From contig NC_135177.1 in assembly GCF_041146795.1 (NCBI RefSeq), forward strand, positions 4,907,060 to 4,971,059: DNA of 64,000 nucleotides, read 5' to 3'. Made by a program: the position numbers and the translations under genes. The stretch is from Maylandia zebra. Taxonomy: Eukaryota; Chordata; Actinopteri; Cichliformes; Cichlidae. Positions 12,851-23,598 of this stretch are shown here, piece by piece (position 1 is the stretch's first letter; the number at the start of each line of letters is the position of its first letter). The notes below the pieces were generated by a model. That model was given only the letters and a program-made list of their open reading frames with translations, did no database searches and was not told where the DNA came from.

Positions 12851-13382
12851 GTGGTTAAGCATCAGCACCCCCATGCTGCTCAGCAGATAGCTGCAATAAT
12901 GGCAGATTTATTTTGGGTGTGTGTGATTTTAACACAGGGGTGATATGGGAAAATTTATGACTGTGGGATAAAAGCCTTGCGGCGGCATTTTGGACTGCTT
13001 GGAGGCGATTTAGGGAAACCTTAGACAGACAAAAAAAGAGTGTGTTACAGTAATCTAAACGAGAGGAGATGAAGGCAAGGACAAGCATCTCCAGTTCTGC
13101 AATAGCATTGAGTTTGGCAATGCGTCTTAAATGAAAAAAGCAGGAGCGGGTCACAGACTTGATATGAGCATCAAAAGACAGAGATTGATCAAAAATGACC
13201 CCAAGTTTCTGAGCGGTAGCTTTTATTGACGATGAAAAAGGACCCAGACGTTGACTAATTTGGGGCTTGATACTCTCTGGGGTAATGATCAAACACTCAG
13301 TCTTGTCTACATTTATCTGCAAGAAATTGTTTGTCATCCAACCATTAGTCTCTTTAAGACAGTCCATTACAGCGGATAATTT

Positions 13383-14055
13383 TGTCATGGTCCTCAGTCT
13401 GAGGACTCAGTGTTTTGTGTTTCCTTATGCTTTTGTTCATTCCAAGTGTGTATTCTGTTGTGATTTTGCCATTTGTTAGGTTTCTGTTCTTTGCCTGCCT
13501 GCTCCCACTTCTCTGTGTTCCCTCTGTCTGTCCATGGTGTTATTGTGTCTGCTCATGAGTCTGCCTGTCAAGTTCAGTGTCCTGTCTGGTTCTCTGTGTC
13601 TGTTAGTTTCCTGTTTTATTCTGAAAGTTCATGTCTCATGTCAGTGTGTTCAGTTTTACCTCTCCCCTGTCTCGTTAGTCTAATTGCTCCCAGCTGTGTC
13701 TCCCTCCTGTGGCCCATTCCCTGATTACTCCCCGTGTATTTAAGCCCTGTGTTTTCCTGTGCTCTCTGTCGCATCGTCTGTTTAGTTCCATGTCAGTCTG
13801 CAGTATTCTGTTACCCGGTATTCATTCTGCATCTCTGCCATCTCTCTTTGTGCATTTTGCTCCTCCTCCCGTGAGTGTCTGGTTTAAGTTTTGTTCTTTA
13901 GTTTTCCCAGTTTAGCTTTGTTTACCTCCCCGCTCTGCTCTTCCTGTTTTGTCACCTTCTCACCGCTGTAAATAAACACTCACTCGCACCCCAGCCAGTA
14001 CCTGCATTTTGGATCCTTTTTTCAATACACCACACGACTGCCCCCAGCCGTGACA
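13383..14055 (+). mobile_element. solo LTR, Gypsy-type family A
   Basis: A 673-bp unit runs from TGTCATGG to CCGTGACA (TG...CA ends) with a 5-bp TSD AATTT at 13378-13382 and 14056-14060. TATTTAAGCC near 13737 is a likely TATA region and AATAAA near 13972 a polyadenylation signal, giving plus orientation. No internal region is present, so it arose by LTR-LTR recombination. Relatives are at 18390, 22043 and 51883. Confidence 0.88.
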
Positions 14056-14368
14056 AATTTGTCTACTTCCCAGGGTTTAAAGGAGATGTATAATTGGATA
14101 TCATCTGCATACAAATGGTAGGAAATTATTTTGAAGCTGTTAATGATACGGCCTAAAGGAAGGATATATAATGAAAACTATAGGGGGTTTAGAACCGAAC
14201 CTTGTGGGATACCCCATGACAATTTAGCTACAACTGAGCGAAAGTTTCCCACCTAAGAAATGTTCATCTTTTTTTTTCCTTTTTTTTTTTTAAACAAATT
14301 TTTTTATTGCTTTTTGCAACAGCATACAAAGGTTTGTTTTTACAGTAGTATGCCGCAGTAATAAGAAC

Positions 14369-14378
14369 ACCCCCCCCC

Positions 14379-14440
<62 letters not shown>
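14369..14440. repeat. C-run and (CA)n microsatellite
   Basis: Thirteen C residues followed by about 30 CA units, in the 3' region of the minus-strand L1. Likely polymorphic in length. Confidence 0.95.
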
Positions 14441-14443
<3 letters not shown>

Positions 14444-14990
14444 CCCATCCCTGCTCTCTCAAACCTACATCAAATAAAAACACATGAAATGTGCATACAT
14501 TAGTACAATATGTGGCATTTATACATACTGAAGGAAACAAAAAGGGAAGAAAATAGAAATAGCTAGCACAGACTAAACAATTTTCCCCTCATCCACACTC
14601 CTGCAGGAGTTGTCCGATGTTTACTTCTTTTATAAAGTTTTTAAATGACTTCCAAATATCATCAAAATATGTTAACTTGTCTTTGAGAAAATACGTTATC
14701 CTTTCCATTGCCATACACAATTTATCCAAGCACCAATAGCAGGAGGATCTGATTTTTTCCAGTTTAATGCAATCATATGTTTTGCCTGTAATGTACAATA
14801 ATCCATAAACTTAATTTGATGGGCTCTTAGTTTAAGATTTTTAGGATACATATGTAGTAGCAACATTCTGCATCTAAAGCAATCTTTGTATTTAAAATGT
14901 GGTTTATTTTGTTCATCACCTCTTGCCAAAATGCACGGACAATTCTGCATTCCCACCCATATGGAAAAGAAATAGTAAAAACTTATGTGA

Positions 14991-15059
14991 TTACTCATGA
15001 AAGTGGCCACTTTCATGAGTAAATCATATAAGGCTTACATGATTTACTCATGAAAGTGG
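14991..15059. repeat. perfect 32-bp palindrome plus a third inverted arm
   Basis: Positions 14991-15022 are an unbroken palindrome centred on GTGGCCAC. Positions 15007-15027 also pair perfectly over 21 bp with 15039-15059 across an 11-base spacer. The L1 code resumes on the right with CCACTTTCTCATT. This looks like an inverted duplication primed at a pre-existing quasi-palindrome. Confidence 0.9.
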
Positions 15060-15902
15060 CCACTTTCTCATTACTTTCATACATTGTTTTAGTAAGTATC
15101 CAAAACATACAAGTTTCATTATATAATTTTTCAAGGGATCTTATATCTGTTTTCACTCTTATATGCTTTTCATACAAGTTTCACACAAGACAGATACAAA
15201 CTTTATAAGATTTATATATATCTTTTCCATATGGGCATATACAGTGGAAAAATGTTCCACAGGCTTCTCCACATTTAAAACATGTATCTGGGATTCAGTT
15301 ATTATATTTTTTCAATTTCACCGGTGTTACATGTGTTTGCATGATCCAGTTGTATTGTAATAGCTTTAGGTTACTATTAATCGATTGTTTTTATGATTTT
15401 AAGCAAACTGACTTCCATGTCTCCTCAGAAATATTAATAGTTAGGTCATCTCTCCAAGATTCTAACAATCCAGTTCTAGAATGTTGACATTAAGCCTTTG
15501 TTAACACATTTTTCTCACCATTAACTCCTCTAAATTAGTTAACTGGGGGACGTTGAGAGACTGATTTTGTATGGAAGAAATGAAGCTTCTAATCTGTAAA
15601 TACTTAAAGAAGTGTTTTGGGGGGATTTGAAATTTTGAGACTAAATCCTCAAATTAAACCATTATTCCATCACAAAAAAGATCACCCACTTTCCTAACAC
15701 CTTTTTCTGCGCAACCCTGGAACCCTGTGTCCAAATTTCCTGGTACAAATAAGGCATTTCCCCAAATAGGACTAAGCTGAGAGAGATTATTCTTAATATT
15801 CATCATTTCTTTTATTGTAAACCAAACTTCAATCAAATTGCGGACTATAGGAATATTTGTTTCTTTCTTTAATTGTTTTGGCTGTGCAGAGTATAAGTAC
15901 AA

Positions 15903-16700
15903 GCTTAGAATTAGAATAGAATAGAGTAGAATTCAACTTTATTGTCATTGCACATGCACAGGTACAGGGCAACGAAATGCAGTTTGTATCCATCCAGAAG
16001 TGCTTTAGCCATGATATAGATATATTACAATATATATTAGCAATAATATAGATATGTAAGTATATTACAGAAATGGGTCTATTATGGTATGTTATAATGT
16101 ACACAGTATGAAGTATGTTATGAATATTCTATAACTATAAGTATGTACAGGCTGTAGTGAGTACAAGCTATGTACAGGATATGAACAGGATATAAATATG
16201 AAATAAAAAACTATACAGAAATCTCAGATATACAGTTATACAGAAATGTGAACTATGCAAGTTACAAACAGTTGTAGGATTAAAAATTATCGTCTGTACA
16301 GAATGATTATTTACACAGAACTATACAGTAGTGCAGTTAAGATAAGTGAGATATGTGGATAATTTCTACAGAGGCTATATAAAGTGCTAGTGGTTGTGAG
16401 TGGTGGTTCAGTCCATGTTATTATTGTATGTTCGAGGGTACGGTTGTCCATTGTGTGTGTGTGTAGGTGGTTGTGGTGTGTGTATGTTCAGTCCATGAGT
16501 TTAGTGTGGGTCAGATGTCAGGAGGCAGTTCAGGAGTCTGACAGCTGTGGGGAAGAAGCTGTTCCGGTACCTGGTGGTCTTAGTCCGGAGGCTCCTGTAG
16601 CGCCTCCCAGAGGGCGGGAGGGTGAAGAGTCCATGTGATGGGTGACTGGGGTCTTTGATGATTTTCCCAGCCCTTTTCATACACCGCTTCCTGTCCTTTA
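15903..16700 (-). mobile_element. 5'-truncated non-LTR retrotransposon 3' end
   Basis: On the minus strand the last codons of a LINE ORF2 (about 16700-16501) include RCMKRAGKIIKDPSHPSH and LPPSGRRYRSL, the same C-terminal type as the LINE at 38729. About 590 bp of AT-rich 3' UTR follow, with a TCTATTCTA-type simple tail at 15905-15935. It lies inside the minus-strand L1. Clade not assigned. Confidence 0.72.
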
Positions 16701-16978
16701 ATGGCATTTTAAGAGAATTTGCTTCCATCCCCACCCAAGACCGGGTATTTTGGGATGAAAAATAAAACATTATTGTCCTTAGTTGAATAGCCAGATAGTA
16801 CCAGTAAAAATTGGGGCATTTCAACCCCCCTGTATCAAAGGGAAGATACAACAAAGACAAGCGAATGCGGGGATGCTTCTACTTCCAAATAAACTCTCTG
16901 ACTAATGACGCTAGTTTGGTAAACAATCAAACAGGAAGAGCCAGTGGGACATTTTGTTGGACATTCTGAAACATATAT

Positions 16979-17087
16979 CACCAGTGTGTGAATGTGTGTG
17001 TGAATGGGTGGATGACTGGATATGTAAAGCGCTTTGGGGTCCTTAGGGACTAGTAAAGCGCTATATAAATACAGGCCATTTACCATT
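16979..17087 (-). repeat. hairpin-core dispersed repeat, copy 2
   Basis: Reverse-oriented copy with AGCGCTTT and AAAGCGCT arms around GTCC/GGAC, inserted in the L1. CATATA occurs on both flanks (16973 and 17094 areas), a possible 6-bp TSD. Confidence 0.7.
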
Positions 17088-17484
17088 TATTTACCATATA
17101 CAAGAGTTTAGGTAATACATTAGTTTTAAGAACACTTATCCGTCCAATAATAGATAGTGGTAAACTTATCCAATGCTCCAAATCTTTGGAAATTTTCTGT
17201 AGAATTGTATTATAGTTAAGTACCACCACATCTTTTAGTAAAGGAACTATTTTAATGCCTAGATAAGTGAATTCAGAATTAACAGTAAAGCCAGATATAT
17301 TCTCACTTACGTTTTGATTATACCCTTGTTTAAGTAACATTAATGATGATTTTGTTACATTTACTTTATACCCTGAGAAGGCCCAAAACTGGTCTATTAA
17401 ATGCTTTACAGCAGGCACAGAAGTTTTTAGTTGCTTTAAAAATAATATAACATCATCAGCAAATAAAGCAATTTTATGCTCCTT

Positions 17485-18039
17485 TCAACCAATCTTAACA
17501 CCTTGTATTTGTCCACTTGTTCTAACAGCTATTGCCAGAGGTTCAATAGCTAAAAGGAATAAAAGTGGAGATAATGGTGAACCTTGTGGGCACCCTCTTT
17601 TAATGTCAAATGGTTCAGAAATGATCTCATTAGTCATAACCTGAGCAACAGACTGACAGTGTAGTAGCTTGATCCAATGCAGAAATAATTTACCCATCCC
17701 AAATCTAACAATCACATCAAAGAGATATGGCCGTACGTTTCTATCAAAAGCCTTCTCCGTGTCGAGCAAGAGAATGGCTGCATCTTCCTGTTCACTTTGA
17801 TTATGAAGAATGTTGAGGACTCGTCTTACATTATGAAAACCCTGTCTATGTTTAACAAATCCATTTTGAATGAATGTTCTATCTGCCAGAAATGAGGTGA
17901 GCCATTTCAGAACAGATACAGATATCCTTACCATATGATTTAAGCTGTGAATTAAGATCTGATGATCAACGGTATCGAAGGCAGAGCTAAGGTCCAATAC
18001 TACAAGGATTGAGCAATAACCTCTGTCCGCGGCCATCAA
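17485..18039 (-). pseudogene. chance L2-L1 fused reverse-transcriptase frame
   Basis: One open frame of 184 codons joins two LINE clades. The first third, with LVVLDLSSAFDTVDH and WLTSFLADR, is L2 RT. From about 17875 down, FVKHRQGFHN, DTEKAFDR and GCPQGSPLSPLL are L1 RT. The join coincides with the 5' end of the L1 insertion at its TSD, in the same strand and frame. It starts and ends inside degraded elements, so no function is implied. Confidence 0.8.
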
Positions 18040-18389
18040 AAGGTCATTTGTGACTTTCAGGAGAGCAGTTTCTGTGGAGTGTGACTTTCTAAATCCTGAC
18101 TGAAGTTTATCAAGAATGTTATGTTTCTCCAGTGCCTTCTTTACTTGGTACCAAACAACTTTTTCTAATATTTTAGAAATGAAAGGAATGAGATGGGTCT
18201 GTAGCTCAACTGAAGAGTCGAATCCAGGTTTGGCTTTTTTTTTTGTTGAATAACACCCTGTTTAAAGTACCTGGGGACAGAGCCGGACATCAGGGAACAG
18301 TTTATCAGTGTGACCACAGAGGGCCCAATGGTGTCAAAAACTCTGCAAAATAAAGAAGTAGGTAGGACAGCAGCTGGACTCATTGAGGG

Positions 18390-19629
18390 TGTCATGGTCC
18401 TGAGTCTGACGACCCAGTGTTTTGTGTTTGTTAATATTATCTTATGTTCTTGCTTATTCTGGTTATGTCTTTTGTTAAGATTTGCTATTTGTTAGGTTTT
18501 GGTTCTGTTTCCCACTGTTCTCTGTCTGTACCGCGTCTCTGAGTCCAGTCTGTACATTTCCTGTTTTATTTTGAAGGTCTGTATCGTATGTCATTGTGCT
18601 CTGTTTGTGCTCTCCCTGGCTGTATCCCAATTCAGGGTCTGCAGCCTTAAAGTACACATTTCAAGGCTGATTACGTCACAGCGGCGCGCCGAAGGCTGTC
18701 CCAATTCAAAGGCTGCTCGAAATGTGGCCCTGAAATGCGTCCTTCATTTCCCTGAATTTTAAGGCTGTGGCGGTGTAGACTTCGTGGCCCAACATATCCC
18801 AGAATGCAAAGCGCGGTGGTGGGTGTGGATAATTTTGCGTGGAAAAAAACCGGCGGATGAGGGGCGGCCGACGAGTAAACTTTAAGTACTGAATATTATG
18901 TCACTTATTTATGTGCAAATGTGTAATAACGAAGAACATTAAAACATTACTGTTGGCCACATGTCGGCAAAGTTATGTGACATTAGTGACATTTGTACTA
19001 ACTTGGTTTTAAAGCCTTTGCTTTAAAATATACTCCGTTCAATAGCTGAGCTTAATCTTACAGAGAATGACCAAAGCTCATGTAGAAACAAACAAACAAA
19101 TGAACAAAAGATTTTTTCTTTCATTTCTGTCAAACAAAGCTGTATGACACGTTTCCAGCTGTTAGTATCATGGTTGCTAGGCAACCTGGGCAGCGCAACG
19201 GAGGCTAGACCGTCCCATTTCACAAGCCTCGCACTTCCGGCCTTAGCGGTCTTTGAGTACGCGGCCCTTGAGGATCGTTGAGGCTGCGTACTTTAAGGCT
19301 GCAGACCCTGAATTGGGATACAGCCCCTGTCTCGTCAGTGTAATCAGCATCAGCCATGTCTCCCAGCTGTTTCCTCTTACTTCTGTTCACCTCTTGTATT
19401 TAGTGTCTGCGTCTTCCTCTGCTTGTCGCAGCGTCGTACTCTCACTTTCGCTCTGTGTTCTGTTTGCTAGCCTGCCTGCCTGTTTAGTTTGTTTTTGTAT
19501 TCCCAATTTAGTTAGTTTTCTGTTCTGTTGCTATCCAGCAATAAAACTGAGTGTTTTGAGTTTACGTCTGCCTCCGTGAGTGCTGCTTTTGGGTCTGCCG
19601 CTCCTGCCTGCCTTCACACAGCCATGACA
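18390..19629 (+). mobile_element. solo LTR, Gypsy-type family A, with nested MITE
   Basis: Runs from TGTCATGGTCC to AGCCATGACA with 5-bp TSD GAGGG (18385-18389, 19630-19634). An AATAAAA signal lies near 19541. A MITE (18618-19325) is inserted in it; without that the LTR is about 530 bp, so it is shorter than its relatives. It interrupts the L2 ORF2 on the minus strand. Confidence 0.86.
18618..19325. mobile_element. MITE with 38-bp perfect TIRs, unclassified
   Basis: A 708-bp unit begins GGCTGTATCCCAATTCAGGG and ends with the exact complement over 38 bp. The flanks share CCT, which fits a 3-bp TSD, although a slightly longer overlap is possible. A shorter internal echo, GGCTGTCCCAATTCAAAGGC near 18692, repeats the TIR theme. 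No transposase is encoded. The 3-bp TSD would allow a PIF/Harbinger-like origin, but the superfamily is not established. Confidence 0.82.
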
Positions 19630-20709
19630 GAGGGTTTGATTTGGGTCAGTATTTCTGATAGATCTTCTAAAGAAACTGGGTGAAAGGATTCCATAATTAC
19701 AGGCTGTGGAAGATTATGGTTGAAGGGACTGAGGGAGCTAAGTTTCCTCTTAGGTCACTGATTTTGTCTTGGAAAAATCTTAGAAAATCATCGCAGTCCT
19801 TATCTGAAAAGACAGGTGTGCACGGAGATAGGGGGGAGACTATGTTATTTACTGTGTCGAAGAGAACCTTAGGATTTATTTTTCCTACTGCAAGTAGTTT
19901 CGAGAAATAAGTGGCTCTCGCATCTTTCACCATGTTGTTAAAGGTAGATAATAGTTCTTTTAGGTGGCGCTTATGAATCTCAAGTTTTGTGGCTTTCCAC
20001 AGGCGCTCAGTTTTATTCGCCTAAAGCTGCGAATAGCTTCTGTGAACCAGGTCAGGGTTTAATAGTGCTGCCTTTACTGATTTTAAGAGGAGCCACTTTA
20101 TCTAGAATGTTTTGACATTGCGAATTAAAGGAGGCCACATGCCGTTCTATACCATCGGTTTGAAGTAAGTTATTATCAAACAATTCCACAAATTGTTCCA
20201 CTGCAGAGTCAGTAATTAATCGTGAATGCTTCACATAAACAGAGGGCAGTGTATCACAAATAAAGGAGAGATCAAATAAAAGATATTTATGATCACTAAT
20301 AAAAATTTCCTCACAACAAACTGGACTGATATTCAGATCCAGTGATGGCTGTGTATTGGCCCACATGTTGGGTAAAGTTAAGAGCCTAAAAGACTAAGAA
20401 ATTCAGAAGCAGCATGGCATAAGCTGTCATCAGCATGCAAATTAAAATCCCAAAGCAGAAGGATTTTATTCAGCTTGATGGAGGAGTAAGTAACGCAAAG
20501 GGATTTAACATGGCAAATTGCAAAGAACATCTTATTGCAAGTGATTTTAGAAGTGGTGGGAATTATTTTTGTCAGTCCTGAACCCTTCACACACAGACCC
20601 TGGGAGCAAATAGCTTGTAAGTAGTTTAACTGGTTTACAGAAACAAAAAAGAAGACAAGGAGCATACGTCCAGAAACACAAGAAAACAGATCAACACAAA
20701 ACCAAACTA

Positions 20710-21067
20710 CAGGGTGGGCCGTTTATATGGATACACCGTAATAACATGGGAATGGTTGGTGATATTAAAGTCCTGTTTGTGGTACATTAGTATATGTGAG
20801 GGGGCAAACTCCTCAAGATGGGTGGTGATCATGGTGGCCATTTAGAAGGCCATCTTGGATACAACTTTTATTTTTTTCCAATAGGAAGAGGGCCATGTGA
20901 CACATCAAACTTATTGGTAATGTCACAAGAAAAACAATCGTGTGCTTGGTTTCAACGTAACTTTATTCTTTCACCAGTTATTTACAAGTTCCTGACCACT
21001 TATAAAATGTGTTCAATGTGCTGCCCATTGTGTTGGATTGTCAATGCAACCCTCTTCTCCCACTCTT
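20710..21067 (-). mobile_element. mariner-type transposon end fragment
   Basis: Begins CAGGGTGGGCCGTTTATATG after a TA, a mariner-like terminus. At the inner end the minus strand encodes WEKRVALTIQHNGQHIEHIL, the usual last residues of this transposase family (21066-21007). Only this terminus is present; the body is lost at the hairpin junction at 21068. Confidence 0.68.
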
Positions 21068-21114
21068 AGTGGGTTAGTGTCAGACCACCGCTATTGGTCT
21101 GACACTAACCCACT
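21068..21114. repeat. perfect 19-bp inverted repeat at an element junction
   Basis: AGTGGGTTAGTGTCAGACC (21068-21086) pairs without mismatch with 21096-21114 across a 9-base loop. It sits exactly between the mariner fragment and the Gypsy-type internal region. Confidence 0.92.
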
Positions 21115-22042
21115 TCAAGCTGAGGGTTGAAGTGGAAGTGGAGTAGGACTGAACTACAGGCTGCACTGACAGCAGAAACCTAGCAGGCTCTACTGTCTTC
21201 AGGGGTGCAGAGGTAGCAACTGACACAAATTCAACCTCTGGGGAAGCCCTGGGGTGAATCTCTGTCTCTATGTAGCCTGACTGGGCCGAAAGGTCCACTA
21301 ACCTTGCGTCGTCTAACTCAAAACTCCAAGACTCTGAGCTCCCTGATTCAGGGTTGAATACTTCTGATTCCACTGACTCAGAAATCAGAGTTGTTTCATT
21401 AACATTAACAGACACAGGCTCAACAGATTTTAAGCTCATAGGTTCAAAGCTAACTGCCAACAGTCTCGAACATAGCGGAACAAATCTTAGTCTTCTCAGT
21501 TTCAAAATCAAGTGGAGAGGGAACACCAGATTTCTTCTTAGAGAGAGGCAGCTTGGCAGCAAAAACATTCTTAAAAATGGCAGTTAACATAGAAAAACTC
21601 CTCTGAACTTTCCTGATCTTAGTGAGTGAAGTTGTTCTGGTGGGGTGATGATGGCAAGGGCGCCGTTTCTTCCTTAAGGGAGGATCAATGATTTGGCTAT
21701 AAACATCGACGGGAAAGGCGGCTGACGCTGAGAATACCAAGCGGCAAGGGCTTCCAGGAGGGCATCTGAATTTTCCTTGCACAGACCAGACCGTGCCAAA
21801 CAGTTCAAAGCAAAATCTGGCTCTTAGAGCTGTTATTATTTGTTTTAATCTTTTAATGTCCAAAAAAGTGATGGTGAAGGTAGTGGATGACAGGAAGTTA
21901 TCAAAAAACACTACCTCTGGAAGCCTCTTTAGTGTTCCGCAGTGTGAAATTATGCGCTGGCAATAATCCCACAGCTGCGCAAAAATACCCCCCCTCTGAA
22001 GCAAAACGTGAGTCCACTGGATCCATGCTGGTCGTGTCGTTC
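21115..22042 (-). pseudogene. internal region of a family-A Gypsy-type element, atypical and broken
   Basis: Directly after the minus-oriented LTR (22043-22760) the minus strand reads GAACGACACGACC and then an ATG at about 22026, like the short leader and gag start of fish Gypsy elements. The following frames are broken. A 233-codon frame (22148-21450) begins within the LTR, and a second (21568-21080) is Ser/Glu/Val-rich. I see no nucleocapsid zinc knuckle, protease or RT. It may be an eroded gag or the cargo of a non-autonomous LTR element. The far LTR is missing because the sequence stops at the mariner fragment. Confidence 0.5.
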
Positions 22043-22760
22043 TGTCAGGGCTCTGTGTGCGGGCAGGCGGAGGTGAGGATCCAAATGCAGGACTCATGGA
22101 GAATGAATTGCAACTAAAAACCACAGCTTTATTGCTGGTGATGAACAAAACATGAACTTAATAATGAACACTGAGAACAGAAACACATAGACACAATCTG
22201 AGGGTATGACGTAACACTGACACAAAGAAACACAGGGCTTAAATACACTGAGGAAGTCATCAAGGAATTAGAGACAGAAGGGGAACACAGCTGGGAGGAA
22301 TGAGATCTAACGAGACAGGGGGAGCAAAGCTAGAAACACTGACATCATAACCCTTCAAAATAAAACAGGAAACAATTCAAAAAGACACAGACTAAGAAAC
22401 ATGGTCTTTACACAGAGTGAATACACGGGCAGAGAAGACTAAGCACAGAACTAAACCTAAACTAGACATGAGGGTACAAAATCAAAACGTAAGAACTAAA
22501 CCCTAAACCAGAATAAACTGAAACGTAGATTTATAATAATAATCAAAACAGGATAACTAAAGAATCAGAACATAATGGCCTGTATTTGTATAGCGCTTTA
22601 CTAGTCCCTAAGGACCCCAAAGTGCTTTATATGTTCAGTCATCCACCCATTCACACACACATTCACACACTGGTGATGGCATCACTAGTCATAATGCAGA
22701 AGAATACCAAACACATAAGAAACTGAAAATTCTGGGACAAAATGACCCAGAACCGTGACA
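22043..22760 (-). mobile_element. LTR, Gypsy-type family A (likely 5' LTR)
   Basis: Plus-strand ends are TGTCAGGG and CCGTGACA. On the minus strand GTATTTAAGCCCTGTG (near 22240) is the TATA region and an AATAAA lies near 22131, matching family A. The flanks CGTTC and GGTTG do not form a clear TSD, which fits an LTR still attached to its internal region on one side. A hairpin-core repeat is nested at 22578-22689. Confidence 0.8.
22578..22689 (+). repeat. hairpin-core dispersed repeat, copy 3
   Basis: A 112-bp copy inside the LTR, flanked by CATAATG on both sides (22571-22577, 22690-22696), a good 7-bp TSD. The right outer arm is AAAGTGCT, which keeps pairing in RNA through a G-U wobble. Confidence 0.75.
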
Positions 22761-22959
22761 GGTTGGGCTCAACGTCAGTTAATTTATTAATAACAAACCC
22801 TTCTTAGAAATACTGTCAATGCGGACTGTTTGCTGTGCGACTATGCTACTGTGACTTGTCCAGTTTTACTCTGGATGAGTAACACTACACACACAGATAT
22901 GCATCAACATTTATATGTCTAGCTCAGCAGAAGGCTACCAGGTTGTTCTTCAAAGTGAC

Positions 22960-23385
22960 GTTTGCTGTTTGGAAATTCTTCAAATCTAGTGCAAGTTAGG
23001 TTAACCAAGAAGAAATGCTGTACAGGTGTGTCTGCACTGCAAAGAACACAATTAACTTATTTCACCGCATGAAAATACACCACAAACTCAAGTATACTCC
23101 ATACATGAAGGTAAGAATAAAAAACATTGCAGTGGTTGCTAAAATCAATCAATTGTTCAACATGAACTCAAATGTCTATAAAAGTGAGGCTATTGCAGTA
23201 CATAGTACATAAGGATACCCATCCAGCTCACAAAGACACACTGAAATATGATGTGGCCAAAAACATCCTTGGCGAAATCAAATTCCATCTGGCCATAGAC
23301 GTGTTTCCAATAAGCATGGTGAGAAATTAATGTTTCAAGAAAATAGTCAATTAATTAGACAAAAGATATGTTATCCCCCTCCAAT
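22960..23385 (+). pseudogene. hAT/ZBED-type transposase N-terminal remnant
   Basis: Broken forward frames give a BED-zinc-finger-like order: VWKFFKSS, a Cys pair CVC followed by a Thr/Asn-rich stretch, and HRMKIHHKLKY (about 22970-23090). Then come DVAKNILGEIKF and HLAIDVFPISMVRN, and a KRYVIPL-like end that resembles the region after the BED finger in ZBED/hAT transposases. Several stops interrupt it (for example 23210). The catalytic domain and element ends were not found. It could be a decayed transposon or a decayed domesticated gene. Confidence 0.5.
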
Positions 23386-23598
23386 TTTTGTGTGTCATGG
23401 CCTGCCATCCTAAATAAAGTGATGGGCAGGTATTTTCACCATAGGCACTCTGATGAGCCTAGTAGGTCACCAGAATGGGGTGATACTGTGGTGTTGCTTC
23501 ATTCCTCCTTTCCTGACTCACCATTTTCTTTCTGTCTTTGTCCTCTATATGTGTGAATGAGTTTTGTGTGTGTTAAATAACTTGGCCTTGTGTTTCAG

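Larger units (their letters stand above)
14266..17872 (-). pseudogene. 5'-truncated L1 (Tx1/Swimmer-type) LINE
   Basis: The insert is flanked by AATGTTC (14259-14265 and 17873-17879), where it interrupts the L2 RT. Poly-T at 14268-14290 is the complement of its A-rich 3' tail. Minus-strand frames read, from 5' to 3', an RT piece with DTEKAFDR and GCPQGSPLSPLL (17485-17840), an FADD box near 17455, the YLGIKI region (17080-17418), and C-terminal pieces (15654-15902, 14589-15016). Internal insertions are a LINE tail (about 15903-16700), a hairpin repeat (16979-17087) and a palindromic rearrangement (14991-15059). It is inactive. Confidence 0.82.
12851..20700 (-). pseudogene. L2-type LINE, split by nested insertions
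   Basis: Minus-strand ORF2 pieces occur in proper order. An endonuclease part has GDFN-like LLWDFNLHADD (20400-20665). A linker follows (19635-20366). The RT start has YRPISF and AFDTVDH (17880-18389). A palm piece corresponds to PQG...GPLL and ADD (14057-14258, frame-broken). The C-terminal domain has RLDYCN and QNAAARLL (12855-13382). These motifs are typical of L2 in the Jockey/CR1 group, which copies RNA into DNA at nicked targets. The copy is interrupted by LTRs at 13383 and 18390 and by an L1 at 14266, and its frames are shifted. It is the oldest layer in this nest. Confidence 0.85.
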
